In this document: positions 8,184-17,669 of the stretch, piece by piece
How positions within the stretch are numbered: the first letter of the stretch is position 1
How the letters are laid out: each line of letters starts with the position of its first letter
Assembly (NCBI GenBank): GCA_024401715.1
Contig: JAKSKO010000007.1
Coordinates: 1-46,006 of the forward strand
Length of the DNA: 46,006 nt
Direction of reading: 5' to 3'
DNA from: Bacteroidales bacterium
GTDB taxonomy: Bacteria > Bacteroidota > Bacteroidia > Bacteroidales > UBA932
Translations under genes and position numbers: made by a program
The notes under the pieces: model-generated
What the model was told of the DNA's origin: nothing
What the model saw: only the letters and a program-made list of their open reading frames with translations
Database searches by the model: none

Positions 8184-9169
8184 TTCGACTCTATTACTGT
8201 TGTTAAAAAATCTTTCATACTCATTCCGGATGTGCGAACCATCTTCGGAACCAGGGAGGCGCTTGTCATGCCCGGAATGGTATTCAATTCCAGAAAATAC
8301 AGGCCTTTCTCGGACAGGATGTAATCCACCCTCACAAGACCCTCGCAGCCAAGCTGCCCATATATCTTCACAGAGCTGTCTTGAACCATGTCCCACACAT
8401 CCTTTTCAAGGTTTGCGGGGCATATTTCGTCACTGAGGCCGTTATACTTAGCCTCGTAATCGAACCACTCTGTGTGGGGTACGATCTCCACTATGGGAAG
8501 GGCTCTCAGCGTACCATTGTCATTATAAACCGCACAGGTAATTTCCCTGCCGCTGATGGCTTCCTCGGCAATAACGGTCTTCCCTTCTGCGAATGCAGCC
8601 TCAACCGCCGGCAGAATATCCTCTCTGGTCTTCACCTTTGTTACACCGAAACTGCTGCCTCCGTCTGTTGGTTTCACAAACATCGGAAGACCAAGTTTCT
8701 CCACCCACTTGTCCGGATCCACGGCCTGTCCCTTGCGCACGAATATGTCCTTTGCGCAGTTCACATAGGAGACATCGCGCAGATAGCTTTTGCAACTGTA
8801 TTTGTCGAAGGTTGTGGCGGCCACGAAAGAGCTGCAGCTGCTGAACGGAATGCCAAGCATCTCAAGATATCCCTGCATCTGGCCGTTCTCTCCCGGAGCA
8901 CCATGCTGCATGATATAGACAAAATCGAAGTGCACGCCGTTCACGGAAAAATCTGTCTTGTCCACCTGCGGACGCTCCCCCTCCGGGATGCACACCCTGC
9001 TGTTCTCTCCAATCCTGTAAGCCGCAAGGCTCCAGTTGCCGAAGCGCGCAAATATCTCATAGACATTGTATTTCTCCGGATCGAACTGGCTGGCCGTAAA
9101 CTCTCCGCTTCGGATGGAAACCTCCCATTCCGAAGAGTCACTGCCGTATATAATCGCTAAATTTTTCAT
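8174..9169 (-). CDS. ddl: D-alanine--D-alanine ligase
   Basis: 331 residues of the ATP-grasp fold. Visible signatures are HGAPGENGQMQG at 89-100 (Ddl signature 1 HGxxGExGxxQ), KPTDGGSSFGV at 166-176 (ATP-binding loop), and ELNTIPGMTSASLVPKM near the C-terminus (signature 2, with the metal-binding Glu and Asn). The enzyme joins two D-alanines with ATP in the cytoplasm to make the dipeptide end of the peptidoglycan precursor. It sits 3 bases after the penicillin-binding protein gene and overlaps prmC by 10 bases, so all three share a transcript. The precursor made here is the substrate of the wall enzymes encoded next to it and in the rod operon further on. Confidence 0.95.
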   Translation of the reverse strand: MKNLAIIYGSDSSEWEVSIRSGEFTASQFDPEKYNVYEIFARFGNWSLAAYRIGENSRVCIPEGERPQVDKTDFSVNGVHFDFVYIMQHGAPGENGQMQGYLEMLGIPFSSCSSFVAATTFDKYSCKSYLRDVSYVNCAKDIFVRKGQAVDPDKWVEKLGLPMFVKPTDGGSSFGVTKVKTREDILPAVEAAFAEGKTVIAEEAISGREITCAVYNDNGTLRALPIVEIVPHTEWFDYEAKYNGLSDEICPANLEKDVWDMVQDSSVKIYGQLGCEGLVRVDYILSEKGLYFLELNTIPGMTSASLVPKMVRTSGMSMKDFLTTVIESKCR

Positions 9170-9172
9170 TTT

Positions 9173-11566
9173 TTACTCAAAAAAGTTATCATCATCACTG
9201 TCTTCCTGCACATGGCCGCTGGATGCCGCCACCATATCTTCCCCGCAATCCAGATTCATGGCGAAATTGCCCGGTGCCTGGAAGTAATCCACACTTGTTA
9301 TTGTTCCATCGGCCAAACACTTCTTCAGGAATATGCCCCAGATAGGGAGGGCCATATTAGATCCGCCACCCAGCTGGAGGCTTTTGAAATGCACCTGACG
9401 ATCCTCGGCTCCAACCCATACACCAGCGGTGATCTTAGGGGTGTAACCTATGAACCAGCCATCGGCCTGATCGTTGTTTGTACCTGTTTTGCCAGCAATC
9501 GCTCCCGGAAGATTGTATGTTGCACGCAGCCTGATTGCCGTTCCGGAATTCACAACTCCGGACATGAGGTTCTCCATAAGGTATGCCGAATGCTCGCTTA
9601 TGGCCTCATGCTTGTGATTCGTGAAACTTGTGAGGACATTGCCCATGTTGTCTTCTATGGAGGATACGAATATAGGCGAAGCATACACACCGCGCGAAGG
9701 GAAGGTGTTGTATGCGGGAACCATCTCGTAGAGAGAAACGTCGCAGGAACCCACACAAAGGGAATAAACCTCGTCCAGGTGCGAACTGATACCCATTCTC
9801 CGCATCATCTGCACCATTGCGGCCGGGCCGAACTGCTTCATAAGGTAGGCCGAAATGTTGTTTGAAGACTTCATAAGACCCCACTTCAAGGTAACGCTCT
9901 GGCCAATCCACTCATCCTTATCCGTACTCCTTGGCGTCCAGGTCTCGTCCTGTCCCACGATATCGAAGGTCTGCGGCACATTCACAACGCGGTCGCAAGG
10001 GGACATGCCCTCCTGCATTGCAAGAGTGTAGAGGAAAGGTTTCACTGTTGAACCCACCTGACGCTTGCCCTGGCGCACGTTGTCATATTTGAAATACCTG
10101 TAGTTAGGGCCGCCCACATAAGCCTTCACCTCACCTGTGAAAGGTTCAACGGCCATAAAGGCGGCGCGTATGATGCCCTTGTAGTAGAGGATGGAGTCGT
10201 TCGGCGTCATAAGCGTATCTATTGCCTTGCCCACCACAGTCTTGCGGCCGAATGCGTCCTTTTCTGTCTTCCATGCGAAGATCTTCATCTCTGTCTTCTG
10301 GTTGAAAGACTTCATGATCTCACTCTCCGAATAGCCGGCATTCTTCATGCTGCGGTAACGGTCGCTCCACTTGCGGGCCTGTTTCATCAGCAGGTCTATG
10401 GTCTCTTTCGGAGTGTCATCTGCGAAAGGACGGTTCACCTTGTAGCGGTTCTCCCTGGTGAATGCGTCCTGAAGACTGCCCCCAAGATGCTCTGCAACAG
10501 CCTCCTCGGCATATTTCTGCATATTGTAATTGATGGTTGTGTGTATGCGCAAACCATCCTTGTCCAGATTGTAATCGCTTCCGTCGGCCTTCTTGTTCTT
10601 GTTAAGCCAGCCGTATAACTGGTCATCGGCCCAAAGCAGAGAATCCGCGGTATAATCCTCCCTCTGCGAATAATTGCTGCGCTTGGGCTCCTTGGCATTC
10701 ATCACGCGGCGCAGCATGTCACGGAAATAAGGGGCCAGACCGGAGTTGTGGTCATGAACCATATAGTTCAGCTCTATAGGCAACGCGATTATGGAGTCCC
10801 TGCCGTGACGGCTGATGTATCCCTTTTCCTCCATTTTGGTGAGGACATAATCCCTGCGTCCCTTGCTTAGCTCCGGGTTCAGGGCCGGATTGTATCTGGT
10901 TGGCTTGTTCACCATGCCCACCAGTGTTGCAGCCTCCTGCACGTTAACCTCTATGGGCAGCTTTCCGAAGAATGTGCTTGCCGCAGCCTTTATACCATAT
11001 GAATTGCTGCCGAAGAAGATGGCATTCATATACATGGTAACAATCTCGTTCTTGGTATAGCATTTCTCCAGCTTCACTGCGGTAACCCACTCCTTCAGCT
11101 TTATCCACACCATCTTCACCTTGCTCCAGCCGGGGATGCTGCTGCTTACATCGGCACGCGGATACAGCGTTTTGGCAAGCTGCTGGGTTATGGTACTGCC
11201 GCCGCCCTGCGAAGAATCGCGCAGGAGGAGGGTTTTGAACAGAACTCGGCCCAGACCGGGGATATCAATGCCGGAATGGTCATAGAACCTCTTGTCCTCC
11301 GTTGCAACAGCCGCCTGCACAAGATAAGGGGAAAGTTCGTCGAAAGACACGAACGAACGGTTCTCTATATGAAAAGTGGTCAGAACCCTGCCGTCATCGG
11401 AGAGGATCTGAGTTGCAAGCTTGGTGTTCGGACTTTCCAGATCCTCGAAGGAAGGAATGTCTGCAAAAGCCCAAATCAGGCACAAAGTCAATATAAGTAT
11501 TGAAATTGGTGTGAGGAAAAGAATCCAGAACCATTTTACAATTTTCCTGCGCAATGAATTGTCCAT
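9173..11566 (-). CDS. mrcA: Class A penicillin-binding protein 1A (transglycosylase/transpeptidase)
   Basis: 797 residues from MDNSLRRKIVKWF; the first residues precede one transmembrane helix at about 11-35. The glycosyltransferase family 51 domain shows the catalytic Glu in ATEDKRFYDHSG (Glu90) and GGSTITQQLAKTLYP at 122-136. The transpeptidase domain has the acylating serine in GSTVKPF (Ser506, Lys509), an SSN triad element in MKSSNNISAYL, and AGKTGTNNDQADGW with Lys693. It polymerises and crosslinks peptidoglycan on the outer face of the inner membrane. The C-terminal tail is acidic (EDSDDDNFFE). The open frame can be extended 8 codons to 11590, but these cover the -7 box. First gene of the mrcA-ddl-prmC unit. 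Confidence 0.93.
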   Translation of the reverse strand: MDNSLRRKIVKWFWILFLTPISILILTLCLIWAFADIPSFEDLESPNTKLATQILSDDGRVLTTFHIENRSFVSFDELSPYLVQAAVATEDKRFYDHSGIDIPGLGRVLFKTLLLRDSSQGGGSTITQQLAKTLYPRADVSSSIPGWSKVKMVWIKLKEWVTAVKLEKCYTKNEIVTMYMNAIFFGSNSYGIKAAASTFFGKLPIEVNVQEAATLVGMVNKPTRYNPALNPELSKGRRDYVLTKMEEKGYISRHGRDSIIALPIELNYMVHDHNSGLAPYFRDMLRRVMNAKEPKRSNYSQREDYTADSLLWADDQLYGWLNKNKKADGSDYNLDKDGLRIHTTINYNMQKYAEEAVAEHLGGSLQDAFTRENRYKVNRPFADDTPKETIDLLMKQARKWSDRYRSMKNAGYSESEIMKSFNQKTEMKIFAWKTEKDAFGRKTVVGKAIDTLMTPNDSILYYKGIIRAAFMAVEPFTGEVKAYVGGPNYRYFKYDNVRQGKRQVGSTVKPFLYTLAMQEGMSPCDRVVNVPQTFDIVGQDETWTPRSTDKDEWIGQSVTLKWGLMKSSNNISAYLMKQFGPAAMVQMMRRMGISSHLDEVYSLCVGSCDVSLYEMVPAYNTFPSRGVYASPIFVSSIEDNMGNVLTSFTNHKHEAISEHSAYLMENLMSGVVNSGTAIRLRATYNLPGAIAGKTGTNNDQADGWFIGYTPKITAGVWVGAEDRQVHFKSLQLGGGSNMALPIWGIFLKKCLADGTITSVDYFQAPGNFAMNLDCGEDMVAASSGHVQEDSDDDNFFE

Positions 11567-11587
11567 ACCGCTAAAAATATATATCTG

Positions 11588-11595
11588 CAAAATTA
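11588..11595 (-). promoter_or_regulatory. -7 promoter box for mrcA-ddl-prmC
   Basis: Minus-strand TAATTTTG matches TAnnTTTG. It lies 22 bases upstream of the mrcA start at 11566. No convincing -33 partner. The divergent topA gene has a weaker match, TTACTTTG, at about 11631-11638. Confidence 0.5.
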
Positions 11596-11657
11596 CATTA
11601 AAAATTTGGAAATTTGGGGAGAAAGTGGTTTACTTTGCAAAAAAGAATTCAGTTGAT

Positions 11658-13961
11658 ATGAAGGGAAATCTAGTTATTGTGGAGTCTCCAACCAAGGCGA
11701 AAAAAATTCAGGGATACCTTGGAAAAGAATATACGGTGAAGTCTAGTCAGGGTCATATCAGGGATCTTCCGGACAAATCCCTAAGCATTGATATAGACCA
11801 TGGATTCAAACCAAACTATGTAATCCCCGCAGACAAGAAGAAGATAGTTTCGGAACTTAAGGAACTGGCCTCAAAAGCCGATATGGTGTGGCTGGCATCC
11901 GATGAGGACCGCGAGGGAGAGGCCATTTCATGGCACCTTGCGGAGACTCTTGGCCTGGACTCTTCGAAAACAAAACGAATAGTGTTTCACGAGATCACCA
12001 AGCCTGCCATTCTGGAGGCTGTTCAGAATCCGCGCAACATAGACATGAACCTTGTATCGGCCCAGCAGGCACGCAGAATCATGGACCGTCTTGTGGGTTT
12101 CGAACTAAGCCCGGTGCTGTGGAAAAAGATACAGCCGAAACTTTCCGCCGGCAGGGTGCAGAGCGTTGCACTGCGTCTGGTGGTGGACAGGGAGAGGGAA
12201 ATTTCCGCATTCAACGCAGAGCAGTTCTACAGGGTTGAGGCAATTTTCATTCCCGAAGGATCTTCACAGGCAGTGAAGGCCGTGCTGGACACACGCTTCA
12301 GCTCCGAGGCCGATGCATACGCCTTCCTGGAAAAAAGCATAGGCGCACAGTACCACGTTGGAGACATAAATTCAAAAGAGGGCGTCAGAACCCCTGCGGC
12401 TCCGTTCACAACCTCGTCTCTCCAGCAGGAAGCCGCCCGCAAACTGGGCTTCAGCGTAAGCCAGACAATGCAGGTTGCCCAGAAGTTGTACGAAGAGGGT
12501 CTTATCACCTATATGCGTACAGACTCCACCAACCTTTCCTCCCTCGCCATCAATACCGCAAAAAAATTCATCTGTGACAACTTCGGTGAGGAATATTCGA
12601 AATCCCGCCAGTACAAGACGAAAACCAAAGGTGCACAGGAGGCGCATGAAGCGATACGCCCCACATACATAGAAAATACGGAAATCAAGGGTACATCGGC
12701 CGAAATGCGCCTGTACAACCTGATATGGAAGCGCACCGTTGCCAGCCAGATGGCCGATGCCAAAGTTCTTAACACCAGCATCGAAATCCTTAGCGGAAAC
12801 TTCGCGGAAAAATACTGTTCCGAGGCAAGCAAAGTGCTTTTCGACGGCTTTCTTAAGCTGTATATGGAAAGCAGCGACGATGAAAGTGCAGACAGCGGTG
12901 AGGTGATACTCCCGGATATACACAGCGGCACAATCATGCACGAAAACGGCATCAGCGCCCTTTGCAAATTCACCCAGGCCCCTCTTCGATACAGTCAGGC
13001 AAGCCTGGTGAAAAAACTGGAGGAACTGCAGATAGGCCGCCCTTCAACATATGCAAGCATCATAAGCACCCTTATCAAAGGCAGGGGTTACATTGTTGAG
13101 GGAGACAAGGAGGGCAAGGAAATAAGCATCCACAACCTCAGCCTGAAGGACGGCAGGATAAGCGTGAGCACGAAAACGGAGAAACTCGGGGCCGAAAAAC
13201 GCAAACTGCTGCCGCAGGATATAGGAATGATGGTTACAGATTATCTTGTGGAGAATTTCGCCGATGTGCTGGATTATGGTTTCACCGCCGGCGTGGAGGA
13301 GAGCTTCGACCTTATCGCCGAAGGCAAGATGACCTGGGAGCAGGTAATCTCCGATTTCTACGCACCTTTCCACGAGGGCGTGCAGAGAAGCCTCACCCAG
13401 ACAAATTACAGCCGTCTTGAAAGAGAGATAGGCATAGACCCGGCTGACGGGCAGAAAATCACCGCAAAATATGGCCAGTTCGGCCCGTACGTTCAGAAGG
13501 GCGAGGGGGAAAACAGGGTGTTCGCATCGCTTGCAAAAGGCCAGATTATAGAAAACCTTACACTGGAGGATGCTATTGCCCTGCTGCAGCTGCCAAGAAC
13601 TCTTGGACAGATAGACGGAACAGATGTTACAATTCTTAAGGGACGCTTCGGACCATACATTAAATTCGGTGACAGAAACGTTGCTGTTGCAAAGGGTACA
13701 GACCCTCTGAAGATCACGCTTGAACAGGCTCAGGCCATGATTTCGGATGCCCTTAACAAACCTGCCTCAAAGGTGATTGCACAATGGGAGGGAATACAGG
13801 TTCTGGAAGGTGCATACGGCCCTTATATCAAGGCAAACGGGGCCAATTACAAGCTGCCGAAAGGTACGGATGCTTACAGTTTGAAAGAGGAAGAGGCAAA
13901 AAACATTATAGAAAATAGCCAGCCAACGTCAAAAAAACGTGGTGGATTTAAGAAAAAGTAA
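11658..13961 (+). CDS. topA: DNA topoisomerase I (type IA)
   Basis: 767 residues from MKGNLVIVESPTKAKKI. The Toprim domain gives the catalytic Glu in VIVESPTKA and the DxD motif in ASDEDREGEAISWH. The nucleophilic tyrosine is Tyr285 in GLITYMRTDSTNLS. The C-terminal third replaces zinc fingers with at least three short repeats of the Topo_C_Rpt type, each containing GPY: YGQFGPYVQKG, KGRFGPYIKFG and EGAYGPYIKANG. It ends in a basic tail (KKRGGFKKK). The enzyme relaxes negative supercoils. An in-frame upstream extension to 11421 overlaps mrcA on the other strand and is rejected. It is followed by an Lrp-type regulator with its own promoter box. Confidence 0.95.
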   Translation: MKGNLVIVESPTKAKKIQGYLGKEYTVKSSQGHIRDLPDKSLSIDIDHGFKPNYVIPADKKKIVSELKELASKADMVWLASDEDREGEAISWHLAETLGLDSSKTKRIVFHEITKPAILEAVQNPRNIDMNLVSAQQARRIMDRLVGFELSPVLWKKIQPKLSAGRVQSVALRLVVDREREISAFNAEQFYRVEAIFIPEGSSQAVKAVLDTRFSSEADAYAFLEKSIGAQYHVGDINSKEGVRTPAAPFTTSSLQQEAARKLGFSVSQTMQVAQKLYEEGLITYMRTDSTNLSSLAINTAKKFICDNFGEEYSKSRQYKTKTKGAQEAHEAIRPTYIENTEIKGTSAEMRLYNLIWKRTVASQMADAKVLNTSIEILSGNFAEKYCSEASKVLFDGFLKLYMESSDDESADSGEVILPDIHSGTIMHENGISALCKFTQAPLRYSQASLVKKLEELQIGRPSTYASIISTLIKGRGYIVEGDKEGKEISIHNLSLKDGRISVSTKTEKLGAEKRKLLPQDIGMMVTDYLVENFADVLDYGFTAGVEESFDLIAEGKMTWEQVISDFYAPFHEGVQRSLTQTNYSRLEREIGIDPADGQKITAKYGQFGPYVQKGEGENRVFASLAKGQIIENLTLEDAIALLQLPRTLGQIDGTDVTILKGRFGPYIKFGDRNVAVAKGTDPLKITLEQAQAMISDALNKPASKVIAQWEGIQVLEGAYGPYIKANGANYKLPKGTDAYSLKEEEAKNIIENSQPTSKKRGGFKKK

Positions 13962-13969
13962 TATCTTTG
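13962..13969 (+). promoter_or_regulatory. -7 promoter box for the Lrp/AsnC gene
   Basis: TATCTTTG matches TAnnTTTG directly after the topA stop codon and 24 bases before the regulator's ATG at 13994. Confidence 0.5.
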
Positions 13970-13993
13970 CCACTTAACAAAACCTAACAAACT

Positions 13994-14530
13994 ATGCAGA
14001 ATATCCAAATTGACCACACAGACAGAAAGATTTTGAGCTTTCTTGTCAAAAACGCCAGGCTCCCGTTTCTGGAAATAGCAAGGGAGTGCGGTGTGTCCGG
14101 CGCGGCAATCCACCAGAGGGTGAAAAGACTGGAAAATGCCGGAATCATAACCGGTTCCCGCCTACTTGTGAAACCCGAGGCACTGGGCATACAGGTTTGC
14201 GCCTACATACAGATTGCCCTTTCGGAAGGTAACAAGTACCTTGACGTGGTTCAGGCCCTGGAAAAGGTTCACGAGGTTGTGGAATGTCACTTCGTAACAG
14301 GCAAGTATTCCCTGCTGGTAAAACTCTTCTGTATGGACAACGAGCACCTGATGGAGGTTCTGGTGAACACCATCCAGAAAATCCCATACATCCAGAGCAC
14401 GGAGACACTCATCTCGCTGATGCAGCCTATAGAGCGTCAGCTCTGGGTTAAGGAGTTCGAGAACACACGTTTCAACGCCGCCACCAAAGCGGAGGGAAAA
14501 AAGAGTTCCGGCAAAAGGAAAAAAGAATAG
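13994..14530 (+). CDS. Lrp/AsnC family transcriptional regulator
   Basis: 178 residues. The N-terminal winged helix-turn-helix is typical: DHTDRKILSFLVKNARLPFLEIARECGVSGAAIHQRVKRLENAGII is spread over residues 7-52. The ligand-binding RAM domain follows, with GIQVCAYIQIAL at about 66-77, HEVVECHFVTGKYSLLVKL around 95-113 and a last strand at STETLISL. The C-terminus carries an extra basic tail (KAEGKKSSGKRKKE) that is longer than in E. coli Lrp. Family members form dimers to octamers and respond to amino acids or other small molecules. The gene converges with ispD (one base between stop codons). The target genes and ligand cannot be read from the sequence. Confidence 0.9.
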   Translation: MQNIQIDHTDRKILSFLVKNARLPFLEIARECGVSGAAIHQRVKRLENAGIITGSRLLVKPEALGIQVCAYIQIALSEGNKYLDVVQALEKVHEVVECHFVTGKYSLLVKLFCMDNEHLMEVLVNTIQKIPYIQSTETLISLMQPIERQLWVKEFENTRFNAATKAEGKKSSGKRKKE

Positions 14531-14531
14531 G

Positions 14532-15224
14532 TCAGCGTAAAAGTTTTTGCGCGAAATCCATATCCTCGGGGGTAGTCAGCTTGATGTTGTATCTTTCCCC
14601 GGGGATATATTTTATTGCGCATCCCATGGCCTGCACAACCGATGCATCATCCGTGAATGCAGTGTCGTACGGCTGTTCATAGGCCTTTTTCAAAACATCG
14701 GCACGGAAAAGCTGCGGGGTTTGGGCGCCGAAAAGAACACTGCGGTCCGCCTTGCTTCCAGGCACTTCCTCCAGCTCTCCCGCTTCATTGGCTTTCAAAA
14801 CCTTAAGGGTGTCCGTAACGGGGATGACAGGGATAACTGCAGGGTGAAGTTCGGCAAGTGAAAACAGGGTCCGGATCAGCTCTATGCCCGCAAAAGGACG
14901 GACGGCGTCATGCACAGCCACCAGGGCATTGTCCGGAACCTTTTCAAGGGCGTTCTTGACAGAATGGAAGCGCGTGATTCCGCCATCCACAATTCTCTGG
15001 CGTATGTCAAAAGACTGCCTTTCACATTCTTCGGCCCAGAACTCCCTGTATTGCGAAGGAAGCGCCAGCACCACCTGGACATCCGGGACAGCCTCCAGCA
15101 CCCTTTCTATGGACAGCTGAAGTATGGTTTTGCCCTCCAGTCTAAGGAACTGTTTGGGAACTTCTGCCCCCATTCGCGTCCCCCTGCCTCCGCATGCGAA
15201 GATTATGTATTTTTCCACCGCCAT
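14532..15224 (-). CDS. ispD: 2-C-methyl-D-erythritol 4-phosphate cytidylyltransferase
   Basis: 230 residues. It has the nucleotidyltransferase loop GGRGTRMGAEVPKQFL at about 12-27, the catalytic-region Asp in VAVHDAVRPF near residue 106, the IPVTDTLK strand-loop, FGAQTPQLF and a final FTDDASVVQ section, all in IspD order. It transfers CMP to methylerythritol phosphate in the non-mevalonate isoprenoid pathway, feeding undecaprenyl phosphate, the lipid carrier for the wall synthesis encoded around it, and quinones. The usual A-A-G-x-G of the first loop is A-C-G-G-R-G here. It is transcribed divergently from mreB with its own -7 box. Confidence 0.93.
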   Translation of the reverse strand: MAVEKYIIFACGGRGTRMGAEVPKQFLRLEGKTILQLSIERVLEAVPDVQVVLALPSQYREFWAEECERQSFDIRQRIVDGGITRFHSVKNALEKVPDNALVAVHDAVRPFAGIELIRTLFSLAELHPAVIPVIPVTDTLKVLKANEAGELEEVPGSKADRSVLFGAQTPQLFRADVLKKAYEQPYDTAFTDDASVVQAMGCAIKYIPGERYNIKLTTPEDMDFAQKLLR

Positions 15225-15242
15225 TTTCTATTGATTTATAGG

Positions 15243-15250
15243 CAAATATA
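15243..15250 (-). promoter_or_regulatory. -7 promoter box for ispD
   Basis: Minus-strand TATATTTG matches TAnnTTTG, 18 bases upstream of the ispD start at 15224. It faces the mreB box at 15263-15270. Confidence 0.5.
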
Positions 15251-15262
15251 ATATTTTTTACA

Positions 15263-15270
15263 TATCTTTG
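15263..15270 (+). promoter_or_regulatory. -7 promoter box for the mreB-rodA operon
   Basis: TATCTTTG matches TAnnTTTG and lies 38 bases before the mreB ATG at 15309. No clear -33 TTTG at the usual spacing; upstream is a T-rich run. Confidence 0.55.
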
Positions 15271-15308
15271 CACGATAGTAGACTAATTATAGAAACTTCT
15301 TAACAAAT

Positions 15309-16331
15309 ATGGCATATTCATTTCTAACACAAGAACTGGCCATCGACCTTGGAACCGCAAACACTGTGATTTTCCATAACGATCAGATTGTTCTTGATGA
15401 GCCCAGCATCGTGGCTGTTGACAACCTCAGCGGCAAACTCGTCGCCCTTGGTCAGCAGGCAAAACTGATGTACGAAAGAACCAACCCGAAAATACGTGCC
15501 GTGCGTCCGATGAAGGACGGTGTCATTGCCGACTTCAATGCCGCAGAGCTTATGATCAAAGGTTTCATCAAACAGGTGAACCAGAAACACCGTTCGCTTT
15601 TCACACCAAACATCAAATGCGTGATAGGTATCCCTTCAGGCAGTACGGAGGTTGAAATCCGTGCCGTACGTGACTCTGCAGAGCATGCCGGCGGACGTGA
15701 CGTATTCCTCATCTACGAGCCTATGGCAGCAGCCCTGGGTATAGGTCTGGACGTTCTTGCACCTAAAGGCAACATGGTGGTTGATATCGGAGGCGGTACA
15801 GCGGAGATTGCAGTTATATCTCTGGGCGGTATCGTAGTCCAGAACAGTATTGACACCGCAGGCGATATCTTCACAAGCGACATCCAGCAGTATCTGCGCC
15901 AGCAGTACAACCTTCGCGTGGGTGAGATTACCTCAGAGGAGATTAAGATTGCCGTTGGTGCTGTAATCCAGGAGCTTGACGACGAACCGGAGCCATACAC
16001 CGTAAGAGGTGCGAACATGATGACAGCACACCCTGTAAGCATCACCGTAACATATCAGGAGATTGCGCAGTGCCTGGACCGCTCGGTTGCAAAAATAGAG
16101 CAGGGCATCATGACTGTTCTGGAGCAGACTCCACCGGAGCTTTACTCTGATATCGTGCAGAATGGTATTTTCCTTTCCGGCGGCGGCGCACTGCTTCGCG
16201 GTATCGCAAAACGCTTCTCAGAGAAGATCAACATACCTTTCCACATTGCAGACGACCCTCTTCGCGCAGTGGCCAGGGGTACATGCATCGCACTTAAGGG
16301 CGCCGATCACTATCCATTCCTAATGCGCTAA
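15309..16331 (+). CDS. mreB: Rod shape-determining protein MreB
   Basis: 340 residues of the actin/Hsp70 ATPase fold. Phosphate loop 1 is LAIDLGTANTVIF at about 11-23, the connecting segment is IPSGSTEVEIRAV, phosphate loop 2 is VVDIGGGTAEIAVISLGG at about 157-174, and the adenosine motif is LSGGGALLRGI near 295. MreB polymerises on the inner membrane and guides the elongasome. It heads an operon with mreC 21 bases downstream, mreD, mrdA and rodA, the standard order in this phylum. Start at ATG with the family sequence MAYSFLTQELAIDLG. Confidence 0.97.
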   Translation: MAYSFLTQELAIDLGTANTVIFHNDQIVLDEPSIVAVDNLSGKLVALGQQAKLMYERTNPKIRAVRPMKDGVIADFNAAELMIKGFIKQVNQKHRSLFTPNIKCVIGIPSGSTEVEIRAVRDSAEHAGGRDVFLIYEPMAAALGIGLDVLAPKGNMVVDIGGGTAEIAVISLGGIVVQNSIDTAGDIFTSDIQQYLRQQYNLRVGEITSEEIKIAVGAVIQELDDEPEPYTVRGANMMTAHPVSITVTYQEIAQCLDRSVAKIEQGIMTVLEQTPPELYSDIVQNGIFLSGGGALLRGIAKRFSEKINIPFHIADDPLRAVARGTCIALKGADHYPFLMR

Positions 16332-16352
16332 TTTCATCCGGAGACTTTGCCT

Positions 16353-17153
16353 ATGGCAGGTAGGAGACCAAGTTATATCACTAATGCAGCCGTTTTCATT
16401 TTATTGGAGGCGGCTGCATTGTGCGTCCTGTACTCATCACGTGAGGGAGAGGACACTCCTCTGGAGCATATCTCAACCTTCTTCTACACGCATGTGTGGG
16501 GCAGTTTTGAAAGCATAAACAATTATCTGCGCCTGGACGAGGAGAACAAAAGGCTGGCACAGGAGAACTTTGAACTGTACAACCAGATTCAAACCATCAC
16601 AGACCAGCTTGCCACAGGAAGTCTGGAGTGGACGAAATCACGTCAGAACTTCATCACCATGCCTTGTACGATAGTATCCAGGACCGACATTTCCCAGCAT
16701 AACTATGTTATCATAGACCGCGGACTTGCAGACAACGTGAAGGAAGGAGACGGTGTTATTACGGAAAAGGGCGTCATTGCAATAGTCAACAGCGTAAGCG
16801 AGAACTACAGCAGGGCTATTTCCATAAAGAACAGCAAGGTGAATGTAAGTGCCAAGATAGGAAAGGACGGATATGTGGGCAGTCTGAACTGGGACGGAGT
16901 AAGCAACAGGGGAGCCATTCTATCCGGTATTCCAATCCAGGACAGGGTTGAACCGGGAGACACCGTGTATACCAGCGGATATTCATCAATCTTCCCGGCC
17001 GACATACCTATTGCCAGGGTTAAGAACTCCCGCATTCACGGCGGAAGCTCGGCAGAGATAGAGGTAGAGTTCATGGAAGACCTTTCACGCGTGAGATATG
17101 TGATGATTGTGAAAAACTGTGACTCCGAAGAACTAAACGAACTGGCACAATGA
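16353..17153 (+). CDS. mreC: Rod shape-determining protein MreC
   Basis: 266 residues from MAGRRPSYITNAAVF, with one N-terminal membrane helix at about 10-28, then a periplasmic coiled coil (LRLDEENKRLAQENFELYNQIQ) and a double beta-barrel domain. VVSRTDISQHNYVIIDRG-like and GYSSIFPADIPIARV segments match the conserved core of MreC. MreC links the MreB filament to the transpeptidase encoded by mrdA and activates it. Its last codons overlap the mreD start by 4 bases (ATGA). A TTG two codons earlier is possible but the ATG is preferred. Confidence 0.93.
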   Translation: MAGRRPSYITNAAVFILLEAAALCVLYSSREGEDTPLEHISTFFYTHVWGSFESINNYLRLDEENKRLAQENFELYNQIQTITDQLATGSLEWTKSRQNFITMPCTIVSRTDISQHNYVIIDRGLADNVKEGDGVITEKGVIAIVNSVSENYSRAISIKNSKVNVSAKIGKDGYVGSLNWDGVSNRGAILSGIPIQDRVEPGDTVYTSGYSSIFPADIPIARVKNSRIHGGSSAEIEVEFMEDLSRVRYVMIVKNCDSEELNELAQ

Positions 17154-17662
17154 GAAACAAGAGATACACAATCTGCTTTATCCTGCTCTTTATTGCGCAG
17201 CTGGTTCTGGCAAGATACTGCCAGATAGGGCCATATATCTACATAAGCCTGCTTCCGGCAATGATCATGTGCATGCCGATGTCCGTTCCAACATGGCTGA
17301 ACTGCATCATAGCCTTCACCTGCGGAATGGCTGTTGACGGCCTTGCAGACGGGGTATGGGGCCTTAACGCCATGGCTATTGTTCCCGTTGCATTCCTGAA
17401 TAAAAGCCTGATAGGGATTTTCATAAGCAGGGAGGTTGTGGAAAGGGAATACAGCATCTCCTTCTACCAGCACGGCATATTCAGCATAGGATTCAACCTC
17501 TTCATCATATCGCTTCTCTACTTCGGCATTTATATTTGCTTCGATACCGGAGCCGACAGAACCCTGGTTTTCAATCTCATAAAACTGGCTGCCAGCATAG
17601 TTTCAAGCATGATTTTCGGCCTGGTAACAGTTAATCTCCTTTGTCCGCGTCCGGAAAGATAG
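17150..17662 (+). CDS. mreD: Rod shape-determining protein MreD
   Basis: 170 residues, almost wholly hydrophobic with about five membrane helices (for example ICFILLFIAQLVLA, IYISLLPAMIMCMPM, LFIISLLYFGIYICF). MreD proteins are poorly conserved, so the call rests on size, hydrophobicity, the FxCGMxVDGLxDGxWG loop near 60-75 typical of Bacteroidota MreD, and position between mreC (4-base overlap) and mrdA (7-base gap). It is a membrane partner of MreC in the elongasome. Confidence 0.88.
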   Translation: MRNKRYTICFILLFIAQLVLARYCQIGPYIYISLLPAMIMCMPMSVPTWLNCIIAFTCGMAVDGLADGVWGLNAMAIVPVAFLNKSLIGIFISREVVEREYSISFYQHGIFSIGFNLFIISLLYFGIYICFDTGADRTLVFNLIKLAASIVSSMIFGLVTVNLLCPRPER

Positions 17663-17669
17663 GCCAAAT

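Noticed and set aside
8381-9160. A 259-codon open frame on the plus strand.
   Set aside because: It is antisense to ddl, whose ATP-grasp motifs are unambiguous.
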